Shown piece after piece: positions 1 to 8,821 of a DNA stretch of 23,309 nucleotides (the first letter of the stretch is position 1; each line of letters begins with the position of its first letter). The stretch spans positions 1 through 23,309 of the forward strand of contig QXVZ01016088.1 in NCBI GenBank assembly GCA_008931825.1, given 5' to 3'. The DNA comes from Phallusia fumigata. Its lineage: Eukaryota; Chordata; Ascidiacea; Phlebobranchia; Ascidiidae. Made by a program: the position numbers and the translations under genes. Under the pieces are notes generated by a model, which was not told the origin of the DNA, searched no databases, and worked only from the letters and a program-made list of their open reading frames with translations.

Positions 1-73
1 TCTTTCGTTTACAAGATTAACCCCAATCCACCACCACTGCCCCAGGCGCTTCAACAAACCACCTGGATCTTAA

Positions 74-292
74 CTGCTTAAGCGGGACTGGTCACGCCTG
101 AACAGGCTAAGAACTGGGGTTGGACGCTTTTGGTCATCCTTGTTCAGATGGGACCTGGCTCCCTCTGCGGCCTGCGAGTGTGGTGTGGAGGATCAGACTG
201 CAGACCATAATAATCCACCGATGCCCACATACCGCCCACCAAGTGGCCTTACAATCCTGGATGACGAGGGTACCCGCTGCCCGGGCTTTTAA
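74..292 (+). pseudogene. 3' end of a non-LTR (LINE) retrotransposon ORF2, remnant
   Basis: Read in frame from base 74 this stretch encodes about 72 residues with the hallmark C-terminal block of LINE ORF2 proteins. It has an LNRLRTGVGRF motif (about 95-127), then a CECG...DQT.DH pattern resembling the CCHC-like cysteine-histidine knuckle that follows the reverse transcriptase, and ends at TAA 290-292. In the usual family pattern the His is followed by a CP dipeptide; here that cysteine is not visible. The same frame is closed by a TAA at 71-73 and the element is cut by the window edge, so only a decayed 3' fragment is seen. The clade (CR1, L2, Jockey or RTE type) cannot be told from this piece. 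The stretch is more GC-rich than its surroundings, as expected for a transposon insert. Confidence 0.7.
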
Positions 293-1093
293 ACTAAAAA
301 CAAAATCATCCAAAGAAGAACTGCTTCCGTGTAAAGTTTCGGCTGAGTTTGCTTCGTAGAGATCTGTCGGTCAAACCGCCAAGAAAGTAAAGATTAGTCG
401 TTTGCCTCCCTCCTCTGTACACTGCAGAATTACATATGGTTGCCAACCGTTCTTTATTTCAAAGGACAATCCTTTATTCAGCTCTATTTGTCCTTGTTCT
501 TTATTAAGATTTGAAATAACACTATTTGCCCTTTATTTTAAAATCGTTTTGACTTGTGGTTGAATTTCTGAATTGAGACTCGAAGGACCAAAACTAATTT
601 GGCATATTACACAACAAGGTAGTGATGCGACCCTTCACATCGAGCCGTAATTTGTTATGAAAGAAATCTATGAGAAAAAAGCTCGTAATAGTAGTGCCAA
701 TATTTTATGTCATCATTAGATCGAAATATTAGTTTAAAGTGTCTCTTTGAGACGTGATAAAATATCAATTTCGTTGTCATTTTAGTACATTTTTCGTGGG
801 ACATACCCATAACGTACGCGTGCAGTTGCTAACTACATGTGATGTACACACGCACCTCATGCCTTTAAAGAATAAATTACAATTTTTTCAGCAATTTCTA
901 ACAGATTAATTCACACATGCATCGGTCTTGAAAAAGTAGTACACAATAGTATTTATAGTTACCACACTTTAAAGTTTTAATTCAGCAGTAACTTAATGTT
1001 AAAACCGTTTGCTGCCCTTTAAAATAAACTTCAAATTTTGCTTTTACTACCTAGCAATCTATTAAGAGTAAGCGACCGTTTTACAAACAATTA
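293..1093. other. Intergenic stretch, no gene seen
   Basis: AT-rich DNA downstream of the LINE fragment and downstream of the 3' end of FOLR-like A. The first hundred bases may be the LINE 3' untranslated tail. No coding similarity is recognisable on either strand. The part nearest 1093 should hold the 3' UTR of FOLR-like A. Confidence 0.5.
976..981 (-). terminator. Candidate polyadenylation signal (ATTAAA) of FOLR-like A
   Basis: On the minus strand this reads ATTAAA, the commonest variant poly(A) signal, about 113 bases past the FOLR-like A stop codon. In such AT-rich DNA the hexamer occurs often by chance, so this is position-based inference only. Confidence 0.3.
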
Positions 1094-4000
1094 TCAACAA
1101 AAAAGTGCAGTTGAAATTGTAGCCACCAAAGCTGTCAGCATAAGATTGTGGGCAATTTTTTCTGCACCGCAACGCAGGTTCATCTCCTCGGCGTAGTGTG
1201 CTGTCACCTAGTGATAAAGAAAAACGGTATTTTTTGGCACTTGGATATTTGGTGGGAACGAATTTTGCTTTTGGACAGGACGGCATCAGTCGGATGAGAG
1301 CTTGGTCGAATGGGCTGAGGCGCTCGATTCATATTTAGACATAAAAATGTGCTCGGGATCATTCTGGGTTCGAACCTCGTGAAAACATAAAAAATTAAAA
1401 AAAGAACGCATCAGTTTGGGCGAGTACTTGGTTAGACGGTCCAATACACTCGATAAAAAAACTCATCGGAATTTGTGCTCGAAAACGTCCCGGGTTTAAC
1501 CAAGTGAAAAAGATATGAATTTATTAAAATTATTTTGCTTTTTTCCGATTCTTCATCCCTAATTTGCCACTTACACTTCCAAATTGGCGCTTGGCATGCT
1601 TACATGAAATTAAAATATGATTGAGTTGGATGTTGTGAACTGTTAGAAACTTGAGTTTTTTCAGGGATTTCAAATGAAAAAAAATCGTCTGCAGATTTCC
1701 ATTATGAATACACGACATAAGTTTAATTTTTTTTCAGTTGGATTTGGAAATATGGGCTTGTTTTGAAAATTCGGTAAATCCCCAATAAAGATAAAGTCAC
1801 AATATTATTTTAAAAGACACGAGAAATTAAATCAAAAAGTTTAAGCGTTTAAATCGCGAAAAGTCAAAAAAACTGATTTTACAAACAAACTTTTCAGATA
1901 AACGCTCAATTAAAGTAAAAAACGAAATTTAGGTTTGATTTTTGCATACTGTCGATATCACAGAGCATTTTAAGATTTCAAACAATAAAACTGCTGCAAA
2001 TGAAAACTTACATTATCATTAGGGTTTTTATCACCCTGGAACCACAGGACCATCGCGGGGTCTCCAGTTGTTACCACTTTGAAATCGCCCGGGTAGATTT
2101 TCTCACACAAGTCAATCGCTGAGGCGAAGAAGTCAGTAAACTTTTGACATGTTGAGTCCGCTGGGCAAACGTTAGTCCCTGCAACAAGATTCGAAAACTC
2201 AACCCAAATTTATCTGGTAAACAGATTTTCTTTAGACTGTCAGGTGGTTGGTGCAACGGATTGTCAGGTCGGTGGTTCAAATCCCCAGTCGAGGCCGATG
2301 TAAAACGGTGTGCTTATAATTGTAGACAAACTTTTGGCTCAAAGGACATGACATTACGCCGAAATGGCCGAGTGGTTAGCGCAACTGCCTTGTGCTCGCA
2401 AGGTTGTGGTTTGAATCCTGTCTCGGCCATTTGTGGACTCATTGTGAGCATAACACACTCAGGCGCTGTTCCGCCCCAAGGACAAAATTGAAACAACAAA
2501 TCACTTGAGAATTTTACATTTCACCTGAAGACCAATCCCATCCGACAGCCCAGTTGTCTTTGCACGTGTAGTCGTTCTTGCAATCTTGGAACCAAGCTTC
2601 ACAGACTGCTAGTGACAATGGAACGTCGCGGAACCTTTCCGATCTGTGCGAATTTGGTTCCTTCAGGGAGAGGCAACATTAGTTTTGGTCGAGACGAGAA
2701 AATTTTCCAACTTTTACAAGCGAAAGTGCTCGTGGTATTTTCCAGGCGGTATTTTATTTGTCGATGACAAGGGGACTAATATATGTTTACATCATTAAGC
2801 CGAAAAAAGGCGGCAAAAATAAAATTGATCTGATGTGAGAAAAGGTGTAAAGGCGCATTCAAGGGAAGTGTGTAATCCTTGTGTTGCTTTACAAGCCAAA
2901 ATAGATGTTCGTCGAACACAGTGATGTTACCAAATCCTAGTTTAACTCAATCTGCAACTACTTATTCGTTTATTTCCCATTGTGGTTTAAACATTGAATA
3001 TGGTTAGTACAAGCACTGTGCTCGAAAGGTTGTAGGTTTTAATTCAATTTCGTTCTTTTCTGCATTGCCAATAAGCGTGAGAAACGTTGTTTGAACCTGG
3101 TGAATCTATTACGAGAGTCAAAACTCACCCCAAATCGAAAAACTGGTGCATCACACAATCTACCAAAACTACCATAAGGTAGGCAGCAGGACAGCAGCGG
3201 ACAGGTTAATAGCGCAACGCGCTCAGCGGTCTATCGTTTACTTCTTAAAGCTAACACGAACAACAATCTTAAAGTTGTATTTAAACTCTTAAGAAGGAAT
3301 TTACACCCACCATGCCATGGTTTGCTACTTTAAACTAACAATTATCCTAAAGATGAACGAACTCCTCAGCAGGAACTTACCTCAACCATCCATGGGCCAA
3401 TGTTGGGCGAGCATTCATAGAAGCAGTTGTTCTCCTGGAATCGCTCCCGGCATTTCGAAGACATCGGATTAGTAGGACAGTGGTCATAGGTAAAGTCATA
3501 CAAGGCTCCTGGTCCTCCCTGGTGTGACCAGAAAGCCGTTTCGTTCGTGCAACAGGAGCGGGACTTCCATGGAGAGCACTAACAACACACGCCTTATTTG
3601 TTAGCTTAAAAACAACATGCGTCGTGGTGGTTCGCGCGGGTACAACATACGTCATATTTGTTAGCTCTAGAACCGGGCTCGGAGATCCCTGGCACGCGTG
3701 ACATAGTTAGCGCGCGAGGCGATTATTTTATGGCACACCAAGTTGATTTTCCCGAAACATTGTGTCAGTCAAGTTCAGCGACCTATTTGTTTTTTTAACT
3801 GCAGTGCAACTACAGCAACCAGCTACAAAGTGCGCGTGTTAACCAGTAAACTCTTTTATATTTTGTAACCAGCAGCCCACTAAGCACAAACACATAAAGC
3901 AGTGGCGTCGTCAACATGACATGCGAAGTCATTAACATTTCAACAAAGTTTGTTCAACATGTTGCACACTGCGTTCAACGGGTTGTCGAACCTTGCTCCA

Positions 4001-4510
4001 GAACAACACCTTACATATTCGTTTACTGCAAACTTTTTTTTGTTTTTTACAATCTTTTTTCCAACACAGATCTTTCTATTGGGCACTTGGTATTCTACTG
4101 CTCTCTTGGCAATTACCCACAAACTAACTAAAACACAGTAAGTCTAGGTCATATTTTGCAAGTTAACATCACAGTAGATACAGCTTTCAAAAAGATTTCG
4201 GTGACCTTCGACACAACAGTTTATCGTCAAGTCATTTTAGTATATTACCAAAAATAAAGGTGTGTTCATTGTCTAGCATTGACTGAAATCAAGCCGCGTT
4301 TCAAACTTGGAATAAACAATTTAGAGTTTTTACACCACTGGATTACAACAGTGCATCTTATACCTTGTCGTACAATTCCGCTTCTGGTCCAGGCTCACTT
4401 TTGTGGTACTTCCCGTCAAGACATATGTTGCAATAGTCTTCTTTCTTGGCCAAAACGCAGAGGAAAAGAGCAAACAACAAAAAACCTACCACTTCACGAA
4501 CAGCCATCAT
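1094..4510 (-). CDS. FOLR-like A: folate receptor / riboflavin-binding family protein, five exons
   Basis: Exons in coding order: 4364-4510, 3381-3578, 2525-2660, 2012-2178, 1094-1207 (762 nt, 253 residues). All introns are GT-AG with phases 0, 0, 1, 0. Residues 1-21 form a signal peptide (two in-frame ATGs, MMAV). CNIC at 27-30 opens the mature protein, followed by CSPW (50-53), SCCTNET (57-63), CSPNIGPW, VPL...DCKNDYTCK, NWAVGWDW and VLWF...NPND. This is the motif order of vertebrate folate receptors (CRPW, ACC, CSPNLGPW, DCRTSYTC, NWHKGWNW, GNPNEE). The tail (about 230-252) is hydrophobic and ends in Cys, suggesting a GPI signal or membrane anchor. The mature part has 16 cysteines before the tail, and NET is a likely N-glycosylation site. 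Compared with human FOLR1 numbering (from memory), Arg103 and Arg106 are kept (R121, R124) but Asp81 is Asn99. Family membership is secure; ligand and tissue are unknown. Introns 3 and 4 contain SINE-like units. Confidence 0.9.
1283..1385 (+). mobile_element. tRNA-derived SINE unit 1 (in intron 4 of FOLR-like A)
   Basis: The unit has an A-box-like segment (TTGGTCGAATGGG, about 1302-1314) and a B box matching the pol III consensus (GGTTCGAACC, about 1367-1376) at tRNA-like spacing. It is followed by an A-rich run. A related unit begins 23 bases later, in the same orientation and with the same GCATCAGT start, so this looks like a dimeric tRNA-like SINE rather than a tRNA gene. No closed acceptor stem is seen. 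Confidence 0.6.
1408..1513 (+). mobile_element. tRNA-derived SINE unit 2, tandem to unit 1
   Basis: It starts with the same GCATCAGT as the unit at 1283, carries a similar A-box region (TTGGTTAGACGG), the shared TGTGCTCG block and a degenerate B box (GGGTTTAACC, about 1492-1501), and ends in an A-rich tail. It is more decayed than unit 1. It lies in intron 4 of FOLR-like A, antisense to that gene. Confidence 0.55.
2235..2290 (+). mobile_element. Short tRNA-like SINE unit in intron 3 of FOLR-like A
   Basis: A 56-base tRNA-like unit whose ends can pair (GACTG at 2235-2239 with CAGTC at 2286-2290). It carries a B box (GGTTCAAATCC, about 2273-2283) and a weak A box. It is too short for a full tRNA, so it is read as a truncated SINE head. 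A second tRNA-like unit follows within 70 bases. Confidence 0.5.
2358..2429 (+). mobile_element. tRNA-like SINE (Ser/Leu-type promoter) in intron 3 of FOLR-like A
   Basis: A perfect A box (TGGCCGAGTGG, 2365-2375) and a one-mismatch B box (GGTTTGAATCC, 2408-2418) flank a CCTTG/CAAGG stem in the anticodon-arm position. GCCGA at the 5' end can pair with TCGGC near 2423-2427. The anticodon loop has six bases, the T-arm stem pairs poorly, and the long variable arm of a real tRNA-Ser or tRNA-Leu is missing. A near copy lies at 10228-10300 on the other strand, supporting a dispersed SINE rather than a functional tRNA. Together with 2235-2290 it fills most of this 346-base intron. Confidence 0.65.
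2996..3060 (+). mobile_element. Degenerate SINE remnant in intron 2 of FOLR-like A
   Basis: The block GCACTGTGCTCGAAAGGTTG resembles the middle of the SINE at 2358-2429 and is followed by a ruined B box (GGTTTTAATTC). The A box survives only as a GGTTAG core. Identification rests on collinearity with the better copies. Confidence 0.35.
3581..3670. repeat. Three degenerate 30-base units beside a splice acceptor
   Basis: Units begin at 3581, 3611 and 3641. Each starts with an ACAACA-y-rCG-y-C core, and units 1 and 3 also share TATTTGTTAGCT. The array abuts the acceptor dinucleotide of FOLR-like A intron 1, whose exon 2 begins at 3578. Confidence 0.45.
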
Positions 4511-5359
4511 TGCAATTCTGTAGTACAGCAATGTTACGACTGAATTTCCCGAAATAAATCTCGTTAAATTGCAAATTTGTTCATAATTAAAGATTCAGTT
4601 GTTTTTATCAAGTCTAAAGAGTTGAAAGGCCTTGTAATACTTATAGGAAATCTTAAACAAGTATCTGTGCGTTTTTCTGCAAAACGTTTTGCAACTCAAT
4701 TATTCTTAGTTTTATAAGTTGCTTTTTTTCTATCTTCTGATTAACAAACTTTAGTCTTAGGCTGTTAGTCTTACTTTAGTAAATGCAAAAGTTGTTTTAT
4801 GTGCATTTATATGTGCATGTCTCCTGCAGTTAAAACGGGAAACTCCCTGGGATTCATCTAAAAAGCAGTTTACCTAACCTCACAGCAATGACTCTATAAT
4901 TCTCAGACAGCAGTAACCAATCGTTTTTGAATTAAATAAGATTGAAATACGTTACCGAACGACAACGGAAACCCAACGTGGCAAGGATCCCGCGTTATGT
5001 TTGCCTTTAAATAATGCTTAACGCCCGCGTGCTACCCACAGGCATGCATCCGCGTCGTAACCAGTTTAGTGAATCTGTAACGTAGTGTGGACATTACAAT
5101 GCAATGCAAGAATGATGTTGCGTAAGTTAGAAAGATAAGCGAAACGAGAAACTGAAGTTAAATCTCCTGCATTACCGGGTTGCAAATAGTTGTTTGTTAA
5201 CAAGAAGTACTAAGTTAGACATCGAGCTGCTCATTTTCTGCAGTTGCGTTTGAACTAATGCGTTTTTTATTTATTTTCTTAAGTATGTGATATAACTTGG
5301 TTAAACTCATCAGTTGCAGTAGGCCGAGGATTTTTTCGAAACTTCCTTGCTCAGGCGCA

Positions 5360-5431
5360 AACAAGGCGGGATTCGAACTTACAACTCTTCGATTGCAAGG
5401 CGATTCCAAAAACCAATGGATCATCCCAGTG
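5360..5431 (-). mobile_element. tRNA-like SINE, minus strand, between genes A and B
   Basis: On the minus strand there is a B box (AGTTCGAATCC, 5369-5379) and an A-box-like segment (TGATCCATTGG, 5413-5423) at tRNA-like spacing. The sequence differs from the 2358 family, so it represents another tRNA-derived family. It encodes a spurious short ORF. Confidence 0.5.
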
Positions 5432-5570
5432 TTACTAAGTCACAAATGCTACGTAATAATATTCAGGTAAAACAACCAAATAGCAAAAATATCGAAAAGT
5501 GAGAAGGGTATCGATACATCGCACACATTTTCATGATAAGCAGCAGTAAGAAAATCTGCATTGCGCCGTT

Positions 5571-5589
5571 AAGTGGTTTATAACCACTT
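5571..5589. repeat. Perfect 8-base inverted repeat just past the FOLR-like B stop
   Basis: AAGTGGTT and AACCACTT are separated by three bases, beginning five bases after the stop codon of gene B (minus strand). In the transcript it would fold as an eight-pair stem with a triloop in the 3' UTR. Function unknown. Confidence 0.5.
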
Positions 5590-5594
5590 GGATC

Positions 5595-8500
5595 TTATAC
5601 TTTGTAGGTCAAAACTGCAAAAGTGGCTGTGAGGAGAAGAAAAAATTCCCCGAATCGCAACTTCGCCGCATGACAACGTAAACCTTTCTCTTTGGCGTAC
5701 TCTGCTGCCACCTAGGAACAGATACAAAGTTATTGCAAATTAAATCGCAGTTTGTTGGTCCTGTGGTAAACAAACAGATTTGTACACAGTAAAACGAGAA
5801 GAAAGTGACGAAAGCCCAGGAAAAAAGAAAGAATAAAAGAAAAATGTTGGGGTAAAAAGGGTTTTGCCCCCCCGACCTGTAGATACATGTGTTCAGTATT
5901 GGGCCTTAAACAAAACGTTTAACTTATATCGAAATTATCCATGATAATAAACGGAGGAACAGCTCCTGCTACATGCGACATCTACCTCTCTATGTTATGC
6001 CACATGTTAAAGCGAAATCGCTACAGCGCAATCATTAAAACATAATGTGACGTCATGTAGCTTTAATTACCATAGTTAACTGTATTCTGGTAGACTTTCT
6101 AATCTGTGATATACAGACTAACACGCTCACATACGTTACTTCACGGTTTAGTATGGGCCCTAGTGCTGACATTATGCTGGTGGGTTAGGTTACCGCTTTT
6201 CGGATACTGAACCCTATGCTACCTTGTCATTGGGATTGACCGCGCTGTCAAACCACAAAACCATCCCGGATTGTCCACTTTCCACAACTTTATAATCTTT
6301 CGGGTAAAGGTTTTCGCACAACATCGTCGCGTTCGAGAAATATTCGGAAAATTTCTTGCAGACTGACCCCGCCTTGCAAAGGTTGGTGCCTGAAAAAAAG
6401 TTAAGTTTTTGCTTGGTAAGGGATCATTGCCGCCCAATAGAAATTAACAGATCGAAAGTCTGTCAACATTTTGATAACACTGACTGGTTATCAAAGTTAA
6501 ATTATTCTTGAAGTTTTTCTTCGTTTTTTGTTCAAACCAAGGGTGTAGTGGCAGTTTTTTACGGACCGGAGCTCTGCTGGAGGTGCTAGAGCTCTCTGCA
6601 CAAGCCCTTCTACTCTTTCCCTTTCCTGGACGCCAATAACCAATCGTCCACTTGTAAAGGTGGCAGAGCGAGCTCGCTTTTGCTCCATACCACTCCCCTG
6701 ATTTAAACTCACCGGTGCTCCAGTCCCAGCCGTTGGCCCAATCTCCAGTACACGTGAAGTCGTCTTTACAGTCATCATACCATGCATCACAAGCTTCAGG
6801 TAACAACGGTATGTAGCGGGCTTTTTGCTTTGTAGAATTGGGAAGCTGAAATTGGAAACAAGCTGTAGTCAGCAAGCTTGGTCAATAGCGGCAGGTATAA
6901 GAGCGTGCCTGGCACAGTGTCATAACCTCAAGTCTCGAGAATTACATGATTTCGTAAAAGATTTTTATGAGTCAGTGACCACCTCGCGAGATAAAAAATA
7001 TTTTTCAAATCCACACGAAACTATCATCACTTTTTTTCTATATTACCGCTTGTAACACAACACTGCCTTCCAGCATTGAGAAATTGTTTGTTGTCTTACT
7101 GTTAGAAATATTGTTTGTTAAACATGTTGTTTGCCTGTGTTACAAAACACTACATTGAACCACTGATAATAAACTTGTTGTCTTACTGTTAAAATATTTG
7201 TGCTATTACAACTTTTCTTTAAGTCTGCTAGTAATTATGTTAAAGCAAATAATTGGTGAAATGCTTGAGGAACACGGATCTAGGACTTAGGTATATTCGG
7301 TTTGAAAAAATGCCAGTATCAAGTAAAGTAACATTCTGAACGTTTCCGACCAAGGTTGTGGCTACCCCGCATAAACGGCACTGCATCTCGGCGGGATTTG
7401 AAACGCCGACCTTGAGATAACTTACGTTTTCAATCCATGGCCCCATGTTGGGGGAACAGTGGAAGAAGCAGTCTTGCTCCAGGAATCGCTCCCTGCAATT
7501 GGCCGACATGTTTTTCTCGGCTGGACAGTGGTTGTAGGCCAAGTTGTACAAAGCCCCTGGTCCCTCTCCGTGCATTTTAAACGCAGTCTCGTTGGTGCAA
7601 CACGACCTGCTTTGAAATGCCGAGCACTGCACAATAAAATGCAAACACATAAAATTTATATCTATGAGGATTTTGACTTTTCGAAAAAAAGGTCGGTTGA
7701 TGATGTCGTTATGCACCGGAATAGTACTTAAATGACGTCACAATTTGGATTCATAACGTTATATCCTCATAGTTTTTTCTGCTGTACTTTTTTCTCCGGG
7801 GATTTTGATTGTTATAAATAGGTTGGCTTATGACGTCAATATGTGAGGAAATAGTACTTAATGATGTCACTATTTGGATTTATAACGTTGTATCGTCATG
7901 GATTTTTGTGATAAAATTTTTTCTCCGGGGTTTTGACATTTGGAAAAAGGTGGGCTTATGACGTCGTTATGCACCGGAATGGTAAATAAATGACGTCGAT
8001 TTTGGAATTATGTTATATCGCGCTGAGAATTAACACTTGTTGATTAGCTTTTGTTTGGAAAAATACAGATATAAATGTTGGTTTGCAAGTATCTTCTCAC
8101 TGTATGGATCTTTAATCTTTTAAACGCAGCTTGCCATTTTACAGATTATTACAAAATATCGGGTCAAACGTTACCAGATGCAACTTTCGATAAAATAAAA
8201 AAGATCGCATAGATTGGTTCAAAAAACGTTTTTGAAATTAATATCGTGAGGCAATTAACGTGCCATAATTAATAATTAATTACCTCGTGCGACGACCGTG
8301 GCACACGCGCCATGGTTGGCCGTCTTCTGTCTTATTGGACCAAAATGTTTGTTCTATTTGCGTCAGATATATATCGATTTAACCTGTTTAAAATAGGAGT
8401 CTTAACCAGGGGTGCCCGTACCCTCAAGGGGCACGAGACCGGTTCCAATGGGGGTGCGAGGATACTGAACCATTAGGGGGAATTATATAGATGCGACATT

Positions 8501-8821
8501 ACACTTATAACGTTTAAACAAAACATTTTTGTCACTTAAACATAAGAACCATAATTATTTTCTGGAAATTACAGAAGGGGGGCTGATAACTGGTTGGTTA
8601 TTTCAAAAGCGTACAAGAAAAAAGGTTAAGAACCACTGTTTTAAACCTGCGAAAAACTTGTTTCACATCAAGATTACCTTGTTGAAGAGTCCACCAACTT
8701 CTTGGCTTGGTTCGTCTTTGTAAACTGATCCGTCTAGGCACATGTTGCAGGAATCCTCCTGAGCTGCTGCGAACCACAGGAGTAACACGACAACATACGC
8801 CGAAACCGATTTGGATCGCAT
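5595..8821 (-). CDS. FOLR-like B: folate receptor / riboflavin-binding family protein, five exons
   Basis: Exons in coding order: 8678-8821, 7426-7626, 6713-6845, 6223-6389, 5595-5711 (762 nt, 253 residues), with GT-AG introns of phases 0, 0, 1, 0 as in its neighbours. Signal peptide about 1-20 (cleavage after AAA), CNMC at 25-28, then CSAFQSRSCC, a CPAEKNMSANC segment, CSPNMGPW, DCKDDFTC, DWANGWDW and VLWF...NPND, and a hydrophobic tail (about 236-253) ending YKV. Exon 2 is clearly similar to that of gene A (SRSCCTNETAF, GPGALY, CRERF). Sixteen mature cysteines occupy the same places as in A and C. Sequons are NET, NMS, NST and NAT. Folate-contact positions (FOLR1 numbering, from memory) are changed: Asp81 to Gln99, Tyr85 to Phe103, Arg103 to Thr120, Arg106 to Lys123. 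Intron 1 carries the 129-bp tandem repeat and an hAT MITE. Probably a cell-surface or secreted binding protein; ligand unknown. Confidence 0.9.
6048..6055. promoter_or_regulatory. CRE-like palindrome TGACGTCA in intron 4 of FOLR-like B
   Basis: A perfect eight-base cAMP-response-element/ATF palindrome, matching two more in the intron 1 repeat of the same gene. The motif alone does not show occupancy. Confidence 0.3.
7088..7200 (+). repeat. Short direct repeat in intron 2 of FOLR-like B
   Basis: A block reading TTGTTGTCTTACTGTTA followed by an AATATTTG-like end occurs near 7088 and again near 7174. Two copies about 86 bases apart suggest a local duplication. No further meaning is evident. Confidence 0.4.
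7662..8035. repeat. Tandem repeat, about three 129-bp units, with CRE-like motifs
   Basis: Units start near 7662, 7794 and 7923, the last two at CTCCGGGG followed by a TTTTGA block. Each contains a TGACGTC or TGATGTC core, a GCACCGGAAT or related block, a second TGACGTC or TGATGTC about 40-50 bases on, a GGATT(C/T)ATAACGTT block and a TATCnTCAT block. Full TGACGTCA palindromes are at 7733-7740 (unit 1) and 7831-7838 (unit 2). The array lies in intron 1 of FOLR-like B, starting about 35 bases upstream of exon 2 in the gene's orientation. It could be minisatellite expansion, an old MITE array or an enhancer; the sequence does not decide. Confidence 0.7.
8394..8638. mobile_element. hAT-type MITE in intron 1 of FOLR-like B
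   Basis: A 245-bp element without coding capacity. Its right end on the minus strand begins CAGTGGTTCTTAACC, a typical hAT terminus, and its left end is TAGGAGTCTTAACC. Flanks are GTTTAAAA (8386-8393) and TTTTAAAC (8639-8646), a decayed 8-bp target duplication (6 of 8) centred on TTTAAA. GC-rich subterminal blocks (GGGGTGCCC...GGGGCACG) lie inside the left end. The right end is about 40 bases from exon 1 of the gene. Confidence 0.7.

Larger units (their letters stand above)
4511..5594. other. Intergenic region between FOLR-like A and FOLR-like B
   Basis: About 1.1 kb separates the stop of gene B from the start of gene A, both on the minus strand. It should hold the promoter of A and the 3' UTR of B. 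Minus-strand AATAAA hexamers occur at 5266-5271 and 5270-5275 (overlapping), possible poly(A) signals for B about 320 bases past its stop. A tRNA-like SINE (5360-5431) and a palindrome (5571-5589) are listed separately. No other gene is seen. Confidence 0.5.

Noticed and set aside
2358-2429. Functional tRNA-Ser or tRNA-Leu gene
   Set aside because: The A and B boxes are good, but the T-arm stem does not pair, the anticodon loop has six bases, no long variable arm is present, and a near copy elsewhere marks it as a SINE head.
5215-5424. Minus-strand open frame of 69 codons
   Set aside because: It is largely a translation of the tRNA-like SINE at 5360-5431.
7662-8035. CRISPR-like array
   Set aside because: The units are long contiguous tandem copies with no spacers, inside a eukaryotic intron.
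8245-8288. Imperfect inverted repeat (GAGGCAATTAA / TTAATTACCTC) as a MITE
   Set aside because: It is only about 44 bp with AT-rich arms and no target duplication, too weak to separate from chance.
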